Below, one piece after another: positions 1 through 7,976 of a DNA stretch of 64,000 nt. Location: contig NZ_CP029552.1 in assembly GCF_003173775.1 (NCBI RefSeq), positions 1,406,001 through 1,470,000 of the forward strand, read 5' to 3'. The notes below the pieces were generated by a model. It searched no databases, had not been told where the DNA came from, and was given only the letters and a program-made list of their open reading frames with translations. Source of the DNA: Methylobacterium sp. 17Sr1-1. Lineage in GTDB: Bacteria > Pseudomonadota > Alphaproteobacteria > Rhizobiales > Beijerinckiaceae. Numbering within the stretch: the stretch's first letter is position 1; every line of letters starts with the position of its first letter. The position numbers and the translations under genes are program-made.

Positions 1-123
1 GAAGCCCGCCTGACACGTCGGATCGACGCCGTCAAGCGTGACATCGTCCTGACGACCGCCGGTCTGGTCATCGTCCAATATGTCGTGAATGTCGCCGTGA
101 TTACGTTTTTCATATTGATGTAG
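1..123 (+). CDS. C-terminal end of a small coiled-coil membrane protein (partial)
   Basis: The window opens inside an open frame that ends at a TAG at 121-123. The last 40 residues are charged at first (RLTRRIDAVKRD) and then form one hydrophobic stretch of about 22 residues ending in FFILM, so the protein would be anchored by a C-terminal membrane helix. Small alphaproteobacterial coiled-coil proteins of the DUF1640/CCDC90 type have this layout, but too little is visible to assign the family. The start lies outside the window. Confidence 0.5.
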   Translation, partial: EARLTRRIDAVKRDIVLTTAGLVIVQYVVNVAVITFFILM

Positions 124-152
124 GTTGGCTGGAACAGGGACAAGATCGCGCG

Positions 153-311
153 GGATCCCCTCTCCCGTGTGGGAGAGGGGTAGGGGTGAGGGTGGAGACG
201 GTTCGGAATTAAGCTCGACGGTTGAGCTGTCAGCAGGACAGTCACAGCTTTACTGCGGAAGCGCGCCACCCTCACCCCTGGCCCCTCTCCCACACGGGAG
301 AGGGGGGATCC
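153..311. repeat. Long inverted repeat (palindromic intergenic element)
   Basis: Two arms of about 43-46 bases (153-195 and 266-311) are near-perfect reverse complements around a spacer of about 70 bases. Each arm itself contains a hairpin built from CCCCTCTCCC and GGGAGAGGGG, and the outer ends share GGATCC. It ends shortly before the first possible start of the next gene. Related CCCTCTCC/GAGGGTGAGG blocks recur near 30.4 kb, which indicates a dispersed repeat family. It carries no reading frame and could be a MITE-like element or act as a transcription terminator. Confidence 0.75.
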
Positions 312-372
312 TGTGCCTTCCTTACCGCCGTTCGCGCTAAGCAGCGCCGAGATCGAGATGGAGCACACACTC

Positions 373-2049
373 ATGACCGACGCCCCCCGCCCCCGCACCG
401 GCGGGCAGATCCTGGTGGACCAGCTCGCCCGCCACGGCGTCGGCGACATCTTCTGCGTGCCAGGGGAAAGCTACCTCGCGGTGCTCGACGCGCTGCACGA
501 TGCGCAGATCCGCCTCACCGTCTGCCGACAGGAGGGCGGCGCCGCCATGATGGCGGAGGCGCATGGCAAGCTGACGGGCAAACCCGGCATCTGCTTCGTC
601 ACCCGCGGCCCCGGCGCCACCAACGCATCCCCCGGGCTGCACATCGCCCGGCAGGATTCGACCCCGATGATCCTGTTCGTCGGCCAGATCGAGCGGGCGG
701 CGCGCGAGCGCGAGGCGTTCCAGGAGCTCGATTACCGGGCGGTGTTCGGCACCATCGCCAAGTGGGTGACCGAGATCGACAGCGCCGACCGCATCCCTGA
801 GCTGATCGCCCGCGCCTTCCACGTCGCCACGGCCGGCCGGCCCGGCCCGGTGGTGATCGCGCTGCCCGAAGACATGCTCACCGAGACCGCGAGCGTGCCG
901 GACGCGCCCGCCTTCAAGCCGGTCGAGACCCATCCGGCGCTCGCCCAGATGGTCGAACTCCAGAACCTCCTGGCCAAGGCCGAGAGGCCGTTCGCGATCC
1001 TCGGCGGCAGCCGCTGGTCGGAGCAGGCCGTGCGGCGCTTCGCCCGCTTCGCCGACCTGTTCTCGCTCCCGGTCGCCTGCTCGTTCCGGCGTCAGGGCAT
1101 GATCCCGGCCGACCACCGCTGCTATGCCGGCGACCTCGGCCTCGGCGTCAATCCGAAGCTGCTCGCCCGGATCAAGGAAGCCGACCTCCTGCTCCTCGTC
1201 GGCGGCCGGCTGTCCGAGATCCCGTCGCAGGGCTACACGCTCCTCGACATTCCGGGCCCGCGCCAGACGCTCGTCCACGTCCACCCGGACCCGGAGGAGC
1301 TCGGGCGCGTCTACAGCCCGGCCCTCGCGATCAACGCGAGTCCCACCGCCTTCGCGGCGGCGATCGAGACGGTGCAGCCGCCCCGCGCCCTGCCCTGGGC
1401 CGCCGGCACCGAGGCGCTGCACGCCGATTACCTGACCTGGAGCGACCCGACCCGGATCACCACGCCGGGCACGCTCCAGATGGGTGGCGTGATGGCGCAT
1501 TTGCGCGAGGTGCTGCCGGCGGACGCGATCCTGTGCAACGGGGCCGGCAACTTCGCCACCTGGGTCCACCGCTTCTGGCCGTTCCGCGCCCATGACGGCC
1601 AGCTCGCCCCGACCTCGGGCTCGATGGGCTACGGCGTGCCCGCCGCCATCGGCGCCAAGCGGCTCCTGCCGGAGCGCACCGTGGTGGCGGTGTCGGGCGA
1701 CGGCGACTTCCTGATGAACGGCCAGGACTTCGCCACAGCGGTCCAGTACGACCTCCCCGTCATCATCATCCTGGTCGATAACGGGATGTACGGCACGATC
1801 CGGATGCACCAGGAGCGCGAATATCCCGGCCGCGTCTCCGGCACCGCCCTGCGCAACCCCGACTTCGCCGCCTACGCGAAGGCCTTCGGCGGCTACGGCG
1901 AGCGGGTCGAGCGGACCGAGGATTTTCCGGCGGCGCTGGCGCGGGCGATCGAATCGGGCCTGCCGGCGATCCTGCACTGCCCGATCGACCCCGAGGCGAT
2001 CACCCCGACGACGACCATCCAGGCCCTGCGCAACAGGCCGCGGCCGTAG
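373..2049 (+). CDS. Thiamine-diphosphate-dependent enzyme, acetolactate synthase-like
   Basis: The 558-residue product has the three-domain layout of the acetolactate synthase/pyruvate decarboxylase family. The N-terminal domain carries the catalytic glutamate in VPGESY (about residue 32), and the C-terminal domain has the diphosphate/Mg motif beginning GDGDF (about 442) and continuing to an Asn in VDNGMYG. No ilvH-like regulatory subunit follows, so a role in branched-chain amino acid synthesis is doubtful; a decarboxylase or ligase acting on another 2-oxo acid is equally possible. The start at 373 is preferred because GGAG lies 9 bases upstream; in-frame starts at 358 and 313 also exist. 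It is a soluble cytoplasmic protein. The substrate cannot be read from the sequence. Confidence 0.85.
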   Translation: MTDAPRPRTGGQILVDQLARHGVGDIFCVPGESYLAVLDALHDAQIRLTVCRQEGGAAMMAEAHGKLTGKPGICFVTRGPGATNASPGLHIARQDSTPMILFVGQIERAAREREAFQELDYRAVFGTIAKWVTEIDSADRIPELIARAFHVATAGRPGPVVIALPEDMLTETASVPDAPAFKPVETHPALAQMVELQNLLAKAERPFAILGGSRWSEQAVRRFARFADLFSLPVACSFRRQGMIPADHRCYAGDLGLGVNPKLLARIKEADLLLLVGGRLSEIPSQGYTLLDIPGPRQTLVHVHPDPEELGRVYSPALAINASPTAFAAAIETVQPPRALPWAAGTEALHADYLTWSDPTRITTPGTLQMGGVMAHLREVLPADAILCNGAGNFATWVHRFWPFRAHDGQLAPTSGSMGYGVPAAIGAKRLLPERTVVAVSGDGDFLMNGQDFATAVQYDLPVIIILVDNGMYGTIRMHQEREYPGRVSGTALRNPDFAAYAKAFGGYGERVERTEDFPAALARAIESGLPAILHCPIDPEAITPTTTIQALRNRPRP

Positions 2050-2210
2050 CCGTCACGACGTCTCTTGTCCGGCGGGCACGGCTGTGCTTAGCCAGCTACT
2101 AACAAGCGCCCGCCGCCGAGACGGTGCGGGCCGCGTGCCCCCGGCGCTCCTGTCGTCGGAGTGTCACGCGGGCCCCGCATGAGGGGCCGCACACGAGGAG
2201 AGGACACCCG

Positions 2211-3530
2211 ATGGCCCCCACCACGACCATCCGCATCGCGCTCGCCGGCCTCAGTCTCGCTGTCGCGGCGACCCCGGCGCTCGCCGTGACCGAGCTGCAA
2301 TGGTGGCACGCGATGACGGGCGCCAACAACGACGCCGTCAACCGCCTCGCCGAGGAGTTCAACGCCTCGCAGAGCGACTACAAGGTCGTGCCGACCTACA
2401 AGGGCAATTACGGCGAGACGCTGAATGCCGGCATCGCCGCCTTCCGCGCCGGCACGGCGCCGCACATCATGCAGGTGTTCGAGGTCGGCACCGCCACGAT
2501 GATGTCGGCCAAGGGCGCGGTGAAGCCGGTCTACCAGCTGATGAAGGATGCCGGCGAGCCGTTCGACCCGAACGCCTACCTGCCGGCGATCACCGGCTAC
2601 TACTCGACGACGAAGGGCGAGATGCTCTCGTTCCCGTTCAACTCGTCGTCGATGGTGATGTGGGCCAACCTCGACGCCCTGAAGGCGATCGGCCTCTCCG
2701 AGCCGCCGAAGACCTGGCCGGAGCTTTTTGCCGCGGCCAAGAAGCTGACGCAGACCGGCTTCCCGAATTGCGGCTTCTCGACCACCTGGGTCACCTGGCT
2801 CAACATCGAGCAGCTCTCGGCCTGGCACAACGTCCCCGTCGCCACCAAGGCCAACGGCATGGACGGCCTCGACACCACGCTCGAGATCAACGGCCCGCTC
2901 CAGGTCAAGCACCTGACAAACCTGGCCGAGGCGCAGAAGGACAAGTCCTTCGACTATTCGGGCCGCTACGACAGCGGCTTCGGCCGCTTCACCGCCGGCG
3001 AGTGCCCGATCATGTTCGGGTCGTCCGGCTCCTATGGCAACGTCAAGGGCGCGGCGAAGTTCGCCTGGGCCTCGGCACCGATGCCCTACTATCCCGACGT
3101 GCCGGGCGCGCCGCAGAACAGCATCATCGGCGGCGCCTCGCTGTGGGTGATGGGCGGCAAGAAGCCCGACGAATACAAGGGCGTGGCGAAGTTCTTCAGC
3201 TTCCTGTCCGACACCGACCGGCAGGCGAAGCTGCACCAGACCACCGGCTACATGCCGATCACCAAGGCGGCCTACGAGAAGTCCAAGGCCGACGGCTTCT
3301 ACGCCAAGAACCCGGCGCTCGAAGTGCCGATCAAGGAGCTGACCAACAAGACGCCGACCGAGAATTCCAGGGGCCTGCGCCTGGGCAACCTGCCGCAGAT
3401 GCGCGACCTATGGGCCGAGGAGATCGAGGCGACGCTCGCCGGCAAGAAGACGGCGAAGCAAGCCCTCGACGAGGCGGCGACCCGCGGCAACGCGATGCTG
3501 CGCCAGTTCGAGAAGCAGGCCGGACGCTGA
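2211..3530 (+). CDS. ugpB: sn-glycerol-3-phosphate ABC transporter, periplasmic binding protein
   Basis: The 439-residue protein begins with a signal peptide of about 25 residues (cleavage after TPALA) and continues with the ELQWWHAM and KGNYGETLNAG blocks typical of UgpB. It would bind glycerol-3-phosphate or glycerophosphodiesters in the periplasm and deliver them to the UgpA/UgpE channel. An AGGAGAGG ribosome site lies just before the ATG. ugpA follows 41 bases after the stop, so the two are probably co-transcribed. The usual ugpE and ugpC partners are absent downstream, so the transporter is incomplete at this locus. Confidence 0.92.
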   Translation: MAPTTTIRIALAGLSLAVAATPALAVTELQWWHAMTGANNDAVNRLAEEFNASQSDYKVVPTYKGNYGETLNAGIAAFRAGTAPHIMQVFEVGTATMMSAKGAVKPVYQLMKDAGEPFDPNAYLPAITGYYSTTKGEMLSFPFNSSSMVMWANLDALKAIGLSEPPKTWPELFAAAKKLTQTGFPNCGFSTTWVTWLNIEQLSAWHNVPVATKANGMDGLDTTLEINGPLQVKHLTNLAEAQKDKSFDYSGRYDSGFGRFTAGECPIMFGSSGSYGNVKGAAKFAWASAPMPYYPDVPGAPQNSIIGGASLWVMGGKKPDEYKGVAKFFSFLSDTDRQAKLHQTTGYMPITKAAYEKSKADGFYAKNPALEVPIKELTNKTPTENSRGLRLGNLPQMRDLWAEEIEATLAGKKTAKQALDEAATRGNAMLRQFEKQAGR

Positions 3531-3571
3531 TCCTATCAGCGAACGCCGGAGAGTGAGCGGATCCTGAATCG

Positions 3572-4456
3572 ATGAGTCCCGAGCGCATCACCTTCGGAGG
3601 CCGGCTGCTGCCGGCGGCGCTAATCGCGCCGCAGCTCCTGATCGTCGGCCTGTTCTTCTACTGGCCGGCGGTGCAGGCGGTCTGGCAGTCGTTCCAGATG
3701 CAGGACGCGTTCGGGCTCTCGACCGAGTTCGTCTGGTTCGAGAATTACCGGGCCCTGTTCACGGATCCAGCCTATTACCAGGCCCTCGTCACCACGCTGG
3801 TCTTCGCAGCCGCGGTGGCGGGGCTCTCGCTCGGCTTCGCGCTCCTCCTCGCCACGATGGCGGACCGGGAGATCCGGGGGTCTGGAATCTACCGGACCCT
3901 CCTGATCTGGCCCTACGCGGTGGCGCCGGCGGTGGCCGGCGTGCTGTTCGGCTTCCTGTTCCAGCCCGGCCTCGGGCTGATCGCCCGCGGCCTCAACCAG
4001 ATCGGCATCCCGTGGAACCCGCTGCTCGACGGGAACCACGCGATGATCCTGGTGGTGATGGCGGCGGCGTGGAAGCAGGTCTCCTACAATTTCCTGTTCT
4101 TCCTCGCCGGCCTCCAGGCGATCCCCCGCAGCGTGATCGAGGCGGCGGCGATCGACGGCGCCGGGCCGGCGCGGCGGTTCTGGACCGTCGTCTTCCCGCT
4201 GCTCTCGCCGACGACGTTCTTCCTGATGGTGGTCAACGTCGTCTACGCCTTCTGCGAGACGTTCGGCGTCATCGACGTGCTCACCCATGGCGGCCCGGGC
4301 CGGGCGACGCAGACGCTCGTCTACAAAGTCTACCAGGACGGCCGCATCGGCGCCGACCTCGGCGGCTCGGCGGCCCAATCGGTGGTGCTGATGGCGATCG
4401 TGATCGGGCTGACGGCGATCCAGTTCCGCTACGTCGAGAAGCGGGTGGCGTACTGA
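3572..4456 (+). CDS. ugpA: sn-glycerol-3-phosphate ABC transporter, permease UgpA
   Basis: The 294-residue membrane protein has about six predicted transmembrane helices and the binding-protein-dependent permease (EAA) loop, seen as [15 protein letters not shown] near residues 190-205. Its N-terminus ([20 protein letters not shown]) and length match UgpA. In the complete system it pairs with UgpE and the ATPase UgpC. Here the reading frame ends normally, but no second permease or ATPase follows; within 15 bases the sequence passes into a nested palindromic element and then into genes on the opposite strand. Function would need ugpE and ugpC elsewhere in the genome. Confidence 0.92.
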   Translation: MSPERITFGGRLLPAALIAPQLLIVGLFFYWPAVQAVWQSFQMQDAFGLSTEFVWFENYRALFTDPAYYQALVTTLVFAAAVAGLSLGFALLLATMADREIRGSGIYRTLLIWPYAVAPAVAGVLFGFLFQPGLGLIARGLNQIGIPWNPLLDGNHAMILVVMAAAWKQVSYNFLFFLAGLQAIPRSVIEAAAIDGAGPARRFWTVVFPLLSPTTFFLMVVNVVYAFCETFGVIDVLTHGGPGRATQTLVYKVYQDGRIGADLGGSAAQSVVLMAIVIGLTAIQFRYVEKRVAY

Positions 4457-4469
4457 CGCGCGCGGGGTG

Positions 4470-4558
4470 AACCCTCCCCCCAACGGAACTCGGGCTTGCC
4501 CGAGTTCCGCACCCAAGTGCCCAGGTCGGGCAAGCCCGACCTGGGATGGGGGAGGGTT
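4470..4558. repeat. Nested palindromic element after ugpA
   Basis: An outer inverted repeat (AACCCTCCCC at 4470 and GGGGAGGGTT ending at 4558) encloses two perfect tandem hairpins with 12-bp stems: 4484-4509 (stem CGGAACTCGGGC, loop TT) and 4520-4545 (stem CCCAGGTCGGGC, loop AA). Both inner stems share the core CGGGC..GCCCG. The symmetry suggests a miniature mobile or REP-type element. It sits where ugpE would be expected and can also serve as a terminator between ugpA and the convergent small genes. Confidence 0.75.
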
Positions 4559-4607
4559 CTTCCAGCGCGTCATCCGGATCGAGCGAGAGGAGCGGCACCC
4601 CCGCCGC

Positions 4608-4934
4608 TCAGGATGGCATCGCCCGATCCACCTCGCCCTCCTCGCCGAAGCCGAGTTCGTCGAACACCGCCGCAGCCGCGCGGATCATCGCCTGCACGGA
4701 GGGCAGGTCGCGGATGTCCGGGCTCGCGGTGCGCTGCAGGTCGAGGATGCCGGCGGCGAGGCGCAGGGCCTGGATCTCGGCCCGGGCGGCCTGGGACAGG
4801 CCGGGAGACGACAGGGGAGAGGGAAAAGCGGTCGCCATCGTGGTGCGTGCCTGGTCGGGTTCGGAGCGGATCTCGGGACGGGTCGGCCCGCAGTGGGGGC
4901 GGGACCGGGCGGAAGGGGATGCGCCGAGGGTCAT
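4608..4934 (-). CDS. Small protein of unknown function, third gene of the luxI operon
   Basis: The reading frame encodes 108 residues. Its ATG (4934-4932) overlaps the TGA of the preceding 78-residue gene in an ATGA arrangement, which is strong evidence for translational coupling and for this start. The first 33 residues are Pro/Arg/Ser-rich and look disordered; the rest (AARAEIQALRLAAGILDL onward) is predicted helical with an acidic C-terminus. An internal ATG at residue 34 would give a 75-residue form. No known domain is recognised. Its position downstream of luxI suggests a role linked to AHL signalling, but that is inference only. Confidence 0.6.
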   Translation of the reverse strand: MTLGASPSARSRPHCGPTRPEIRSEPDQARTTMATAFPSPLSSPGLSQAARAEIQALRLAAGILDLQRTASPDIRDLPSVQAMIRAAAAVFDELGFGEEGEVDRAMPS

Positions 4935-5167
4935 GACCACCGCTCCTCCGCGGACGCCGTCGCGTCGGCGGGGGGATAGGTCCGGCCCACATGCCAGAGC
5001 GCGAGCCGGATCAGGTCGAGGGCGACCGGATCCTCGCACGCCGCGGCGTGCCGGTAGGCCTCGATCAGGTGCTCGGCCAGGCGGTCGGCCGGCACGGGCG
5101 GGCGGACCGGCGGCCGCACGCTGCGCAGGATCGGGGCGGAAAGGTGAGTGTCGTCGTGGCGCGGCAT
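4931..5167 (-). CDS. Small protein of unknown function downstream of luxI
   Basis: This 78-residue frame starts 11 bases after the luxI stop and ends in an ATGA overlap with the next gene, so luxI and the two small genes form a tight operon. A Pro-rich segment (VRPPVRPPVPADRL) is followed by a helical segment rich in Ala and Leu that ends in VGRTYPP. It has no signal peptide, membrane segment or Cys/His cluster suggesting catalysis. I do not recognise the family. Small genes beside luxI in other bacteria, such as rsaM in Burkholderia, modulate AHL output; no similarity to RsaM was established here. Confidence 0.6.
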   Translation of the reverse strand: MPRHDDTHLSAPILRSVRPPVRPPVPADRLAEHLIEAYRHAAACEDPVALDLIRLALWHVGRTYPPADATASAEERWS

Positions 5168-5178
5168 CGTTGGCGACC

Positions 5179-5841
5179 TCACGCTGTCAGGCCGCGCCCG
5201 GGCCGGGCCCGGTCCGGCGGAATGCGGGGGCGGGACCGGGCCAGGACGGGGGCGTCGACGCCGTAGGCGGCCCGGGTCGCCCGCAGCGCCTCCTCGGTCA
5301 TCGCGATCGTGACGGCGCAGAGCGAGACGCCCGCGGAGACGGCCGGCAGGCCGAGAGGCCGCGGATTCCAGCCGATCTCCGCCATCTGGGGAATCCAATA
5401 TGTCTCGATGACGAGGTTGAGGCGCGGGATGCCCTGCTCGAGGCAGTGCTCGATCATGCCCACCGCCACCACCCCGGCCGCCCGCGACAGCGGCCGGTCC
5501 TCGCGAAAGCGCGCGGAGGCGAAGAACCGGGTGCATTCCCAGGTCCCGGGCCCGCGCGCGAAGCCGCGGATGTCGGCGAGGTACGGAAAGATCTCGCTCA
5601 GGAGCGTCGGCGCGTCGGAGGGCAGCAGCCGCGTGCCGGCCGCCACCTGTCCGTCCCCGTCGATGGCGAGCAGGTAGCGCGTGGCCTCGCCGTCGAACCG
5701 GTCGCGCCCGGCGGCGTCGACGGCGCGCAAGGTCCGGCAGCCGCTCTCCTCGGCGGCGGCCCGCCGCAGGGCGTGGTGCTGCGCCAGCGCGTCCGCGTAG
5801 GTGCCACGGCTCGCCCGGTCGATGACGTGGAGGCGGATCAT
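5179..5841 (-). CDS. Acyl-homoserine lactone synthase (LuxI family)
   Basis: The 220-residue protein matches the autoinducer synthase family: a conserved N-terminal Arg region, an FDGEATRYLLAIDGDG block, the invariant Arg in AAGTRLLPS, and the conserved Glu and Arg in WECTRFF. It would make an N-acyl-L-homoserine lactone from S-adenosylmethionine and an acyl-ACP or acyl-CoA; chain length cannot be inferred. luxR lies 194 bases upstream in the same orientation, giving a luxR-luxI order, and two small coupled genes follow. The last 20 residues are Pro/Arg-rich and beyond the usual family end. Confidence 0.93.
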   Translation of the reverse strand: MIRLHVIDRASRGTYADALAQHHALRRAAAEESGCRTLRAVDAAGRDRFDGEATRYLLAIDGDGQVAAGTRLLPSDAPTLLSEIFPYLADIRGFARGPGTWECTRFFASARFREDRPLSRAAGVVAVGMIEHCLEQGIPRLNLVIETYWIPQMAEIGWNPRPLGLPAVSAGVSLCAVTIAMTEEALRATRAAYGVDAPVLARSRPRIPPDRARPGRGLTA

Positions 5842-5897
5842 GCGCTGACGTCCCTCGGTCCGGCCTCATAAGGCCAGAGGCGGACGCGCTCCGGTAT

Positions 5898-5916
5898 CCC
5901 CGAAAACCGGTAGGGG
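5898..5916. promoter_or_regulatory. Candidate lux-box-like element upstream of luxI
   Basis: The 19-bp stretch ccccgaaaaccggtagggg has matching CCCC/GGGG ends and a central ACCGGT palindrome, and it lies about 57 bases upstream of the luxI start in the luxR-luxI gap. The halves are only partly symmetric, and CCGGTA recurs just outside it at 5891. LuxR-type proteins bind imperfect 18-20 bp dyads at such positions. No consensus for this organism was available to test it. Confidence 0.3.
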
Positions 5917-6035
5917 CGGTGCAACTTTGGCGGAGCGCTGCGGAGCGTCGCGCGGGCATACGCGGCAGGGATGCCCCGGCTGCCTGTTTCGGGCTCCCCG
6001 TGCGATGTCCGGAGGCGACCATCCGCCTCCGCGTC

Positions 6036-6794
6036 TCAGAGCATGATCTCGCGCAGGCGCAGGGCCTCGATCACCGTGTGGGTGGTGTTGCGGGTGCCGA
6101 TCTTGCTGCGGGCGTTGCGCAGGTGGGTGGAGACGGTCTCGACCGAGACGCCGAGGAGGTCGGCGGTCTCCTCGCGGGTGCGCCCCTGCGCGGCGAAGGA
6201 CAGGACGTCCCGCTCGCGGGCGCTCAGGAGCCGGCCGACCGATGGCTTGAGTCCGGCCGCCACCTTGGGCCGGCGGGCCGTGGTGCGGGCGGCGGCCGAC
6301 CAGGCGTAGAGCCCGAGCAGGTGGATGGCGCGGCGCACCCGCGGCGTCATCTCGACCCGCTCGCCGGCGAGCGAGATGCCGCCCTGGAAGCCGCCGGCGT
6401 CGTGGACCGGCACGCAATAGCCCGCGCCCATGCCGTGCTCGCGGGCCTCCTCCATCACCCGGCGGGCCTGGGGGGCGGCATCCGGCGCGTACGGCACCTC
6501 GCTCCAGGCGAAGGGCTCGGTGGTGCGCAGGCAGTGATGCACCACCGGGTCGTGGCGGTAATGGCCGACCCGGTCGTAATGCGCCAGCCAGCCCTCCGGC
6601 CAGACGCTGAGCAGGAGGTTGGGGCCGATCCGTTCGCCCGGCTGCGGCAGCCGGGTGATCACGAAGTAGGAGAAGCCGCAGCGGGCGACGAGATCGAAGA
6701 TCGTCTTCTGCACGTCGAGCGGGTCCGACATGCCGTCGAGGCCGTCGATCAGGTCGAATGATTGGCGAATGAACGCGTCGTCGGCGTCCGACAT
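6036..6794 (-). CDS. LuxR-family AHL-responsive transcription regulator
   Basis: The 252-residue protein has an N-terminal autoinducer-binding domain (about 1-165) with the family's Trp, Tyr and Asp pattern (WPEGWLAHYDRVGHYRHDP, then FAWSEV) and a C-terminal LuxR HTH (about 185-245) beginning LSARERDVLSFAAQG. It would bind the AHL made by the neighbouring synthase and control luxI and other promoters. The ATG at 6794 is preferred over an upstream in-frame ATG because an AGGGG site precedes it and family homology begins there. It lies 194 bases before luxI on the same strand. Confidence 0.92.
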   Translation of the reverse strand: MSDADDAFIRQSFDLIDGLDGMSDPLDVQKTIFDLVARCGFSYFVITRLPQPGERIGPNLLLSVWPEGWLAHYDRVGHYRHDPVVHHCLRTTEPFAWSEVPYAPDAAPQARRVMEEAREHGMGAGYCVPVHDAGGFQGGISLAGERVEMTPRVRRAIHLLGLYAWSAAARTTARRPKVAAGLKPSVGRLLSARERDVLSFAAQGRTREETADLLGVSVETVSTHLRNARSKIGTRNTTHTVIEALRLREIML

Positions 6795-6992
6795 GACCCA
6801 CCCCTGAACCCCGCGCCGCCCTCGCGCGACGCGGCCCCGCCCGGTTGCGATGCCCGCCAGCACAGCCAGTATTAGAATCCTGCCAGCAAAGATCAATGCG
6901 ACCGGCGCGACCGCCGCGAGCGGCGTTGCCTCAGGGCGCGTTCCGCACTATCGGGAGCGGCAAGAAGCCCTCCGCTGCCGAAGGTCTGGCCG

Positions 6993-7235
6993 ATGAAAGC
7001 GCGCGTCACCGTCACCCTGAAGACCGGCGTCCTCGACCCCCAGGGCAAGGCGATCGAGGGGGCGCTGCGCTCGCTCGGGATCACCGGCATCGCCGGCGTG
7101 CGCCAGGGCAAGTTCTTCGAGGTCGAGGTCGACGCCGCCGACGAGGCGGCCGCCGAGGCCACCGTCAAGGCGGCCTGCGACCGGCTGCTCGCCAACACCG
7201 TGGTCGAGAATTACCGCGTCGAGATCGCCCGATGA
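6993..7235 (+). CDS. purS: Phosphoribosylformylglycinamidine synthase subunit PurS
   Basis: The 80-residue protein has the PurS fold signature: MKARVTVTLKTGVLDPQG at the N-terminus and VENYRVEIAR at the end. PurS bridges PurL and PurQ in the three-subunit FGAM synthase that catalyses step four of purine synthesis. Its TGA overlaps the ATG of purQ in an ATGA arrangement, so the two are translated together. purL and purC are not in the window. Upstream, the gene is divergent from luxR. Confidence 0.95.
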   Translation: MKARVTVTLKTGVLDPQGKAIEGALRSLGITGIAGVRQGKFFEVEVDAADEAAAEATVKAACDRLLANTVVENYRVEIAR

Positions 7236-7918
7236 AGGCCGCGATCGTCGTCTTCCCGGGCTCGAACCGCGACGCCGACGTCGCCCGGGCCCTGCGGCTC
7301 GCCGGCGCCGAGGTGACCTCGGTGTGGCACACCGAGACCGCGTTGCCCCCCGGCACCGACCTCGCGGTCCTGCCCGGCGGCTTCTCCTACGGCGACTACC
7401 TGCGCTGCGGCGCCATCGCGGGCCGGGCGCACGCCATGGACGCGGTGCGGGCCCATGCCGCCCGCGGCGGCCTGGTGCTGGGCATCTGCAACGGCTTCCA
7501 GATCCTGTGCGAGTCCGGCCTGCTGCCGGGCGTGCTGATGCGCAACGTCAACCGCCGCTTCATCTGCCACCGTCAGACCCTGCGGGTCGAGCGCACCGAC
7601 ACCGCCTTCACCCGGGCCTATAGCCAGCATCAGGTGATCGACGTCTGCGTCGCCCATGGCGAGGGCAACTACTTCGCCGATCCCGAGACGCTGGCGCGGA
7701 TCGAGGGCGAGGGCCGGGTGGCGTTCCGCTACTGCGACGAGGCCGGCCAGCTCACGGTCGAGGCCAACCGCAACGGCTCGCTCAACTCGATCGCCGGCAT
7801 CTACTCCGAGGGCCGCAACGTGCTCGGGCTGATGCCGCACCCGGAGAACTTCGTGGAAGGCCTCGTCGGCGGCACCGACGGGCGCGGGCTGTTCGAGAGC
7901 CTGGCCAAAGCTGCCTGA
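7232..7918 (+). CDS. purQ: Phosphoribosylformylglycinamidine synthase subunit PurQ (glutaminase)
   Basis: The 228-residue class I glutamine amidotransferase begins MKAAIVVFPGSNRD. It has the nucleophile Cys in LGICNGFQ (about residue 86) and the His-Glu pair in LMPHPENF near the C-terminus. It supplies ammonia from glutamine to PurL for conversion of FGAR to FGAM. It overlaps purS by four bases and is followed by a strong hairpin terminator shared with the convergent apt gene. Confidence 0.96.
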   Translation: MKAAIVVFPGSNRDADVARALRLAGAEVTSVWHTETALPPGTDLAVLPGGFSYGDYLRCGAIAGRAHAMDAVRAHAARGGLVLGICNGFQILCESGLLPGVLMRNVNRRFICHRQTLRVERTDTAFTRAYSQHQVIDVCVAHGEGNYFADPETLARIEGEGRVAFRYCDEAGQLTVEANRNGSLNSIAGIYSEGRNVLGLMPHPENFVEGLVGGTDGRGLFESLAKAA

Positions 7919-7940
7919 GCGGCATCGCCTGGGGTGGATC

Positions 7941-7972
7941 GCGAAGGGCGGGCCGAAAGGCCCGCCCTTCGC
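7941..7972. terminator. Bidirectional hairpin terminator between purQ and apt
   Basis: A perfect 14-bp stem (GCGAAGGGCGGGCC) with a GAAA tetraloop lies 22 bases after the purQ stop and 4 bases before the end of the convergent apt gene. No long T-run follows on either strand, so it would act as a stable GC stem for both transcripts. Confidence 0.8.
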
Positions 7973-7976
7973 GCGT

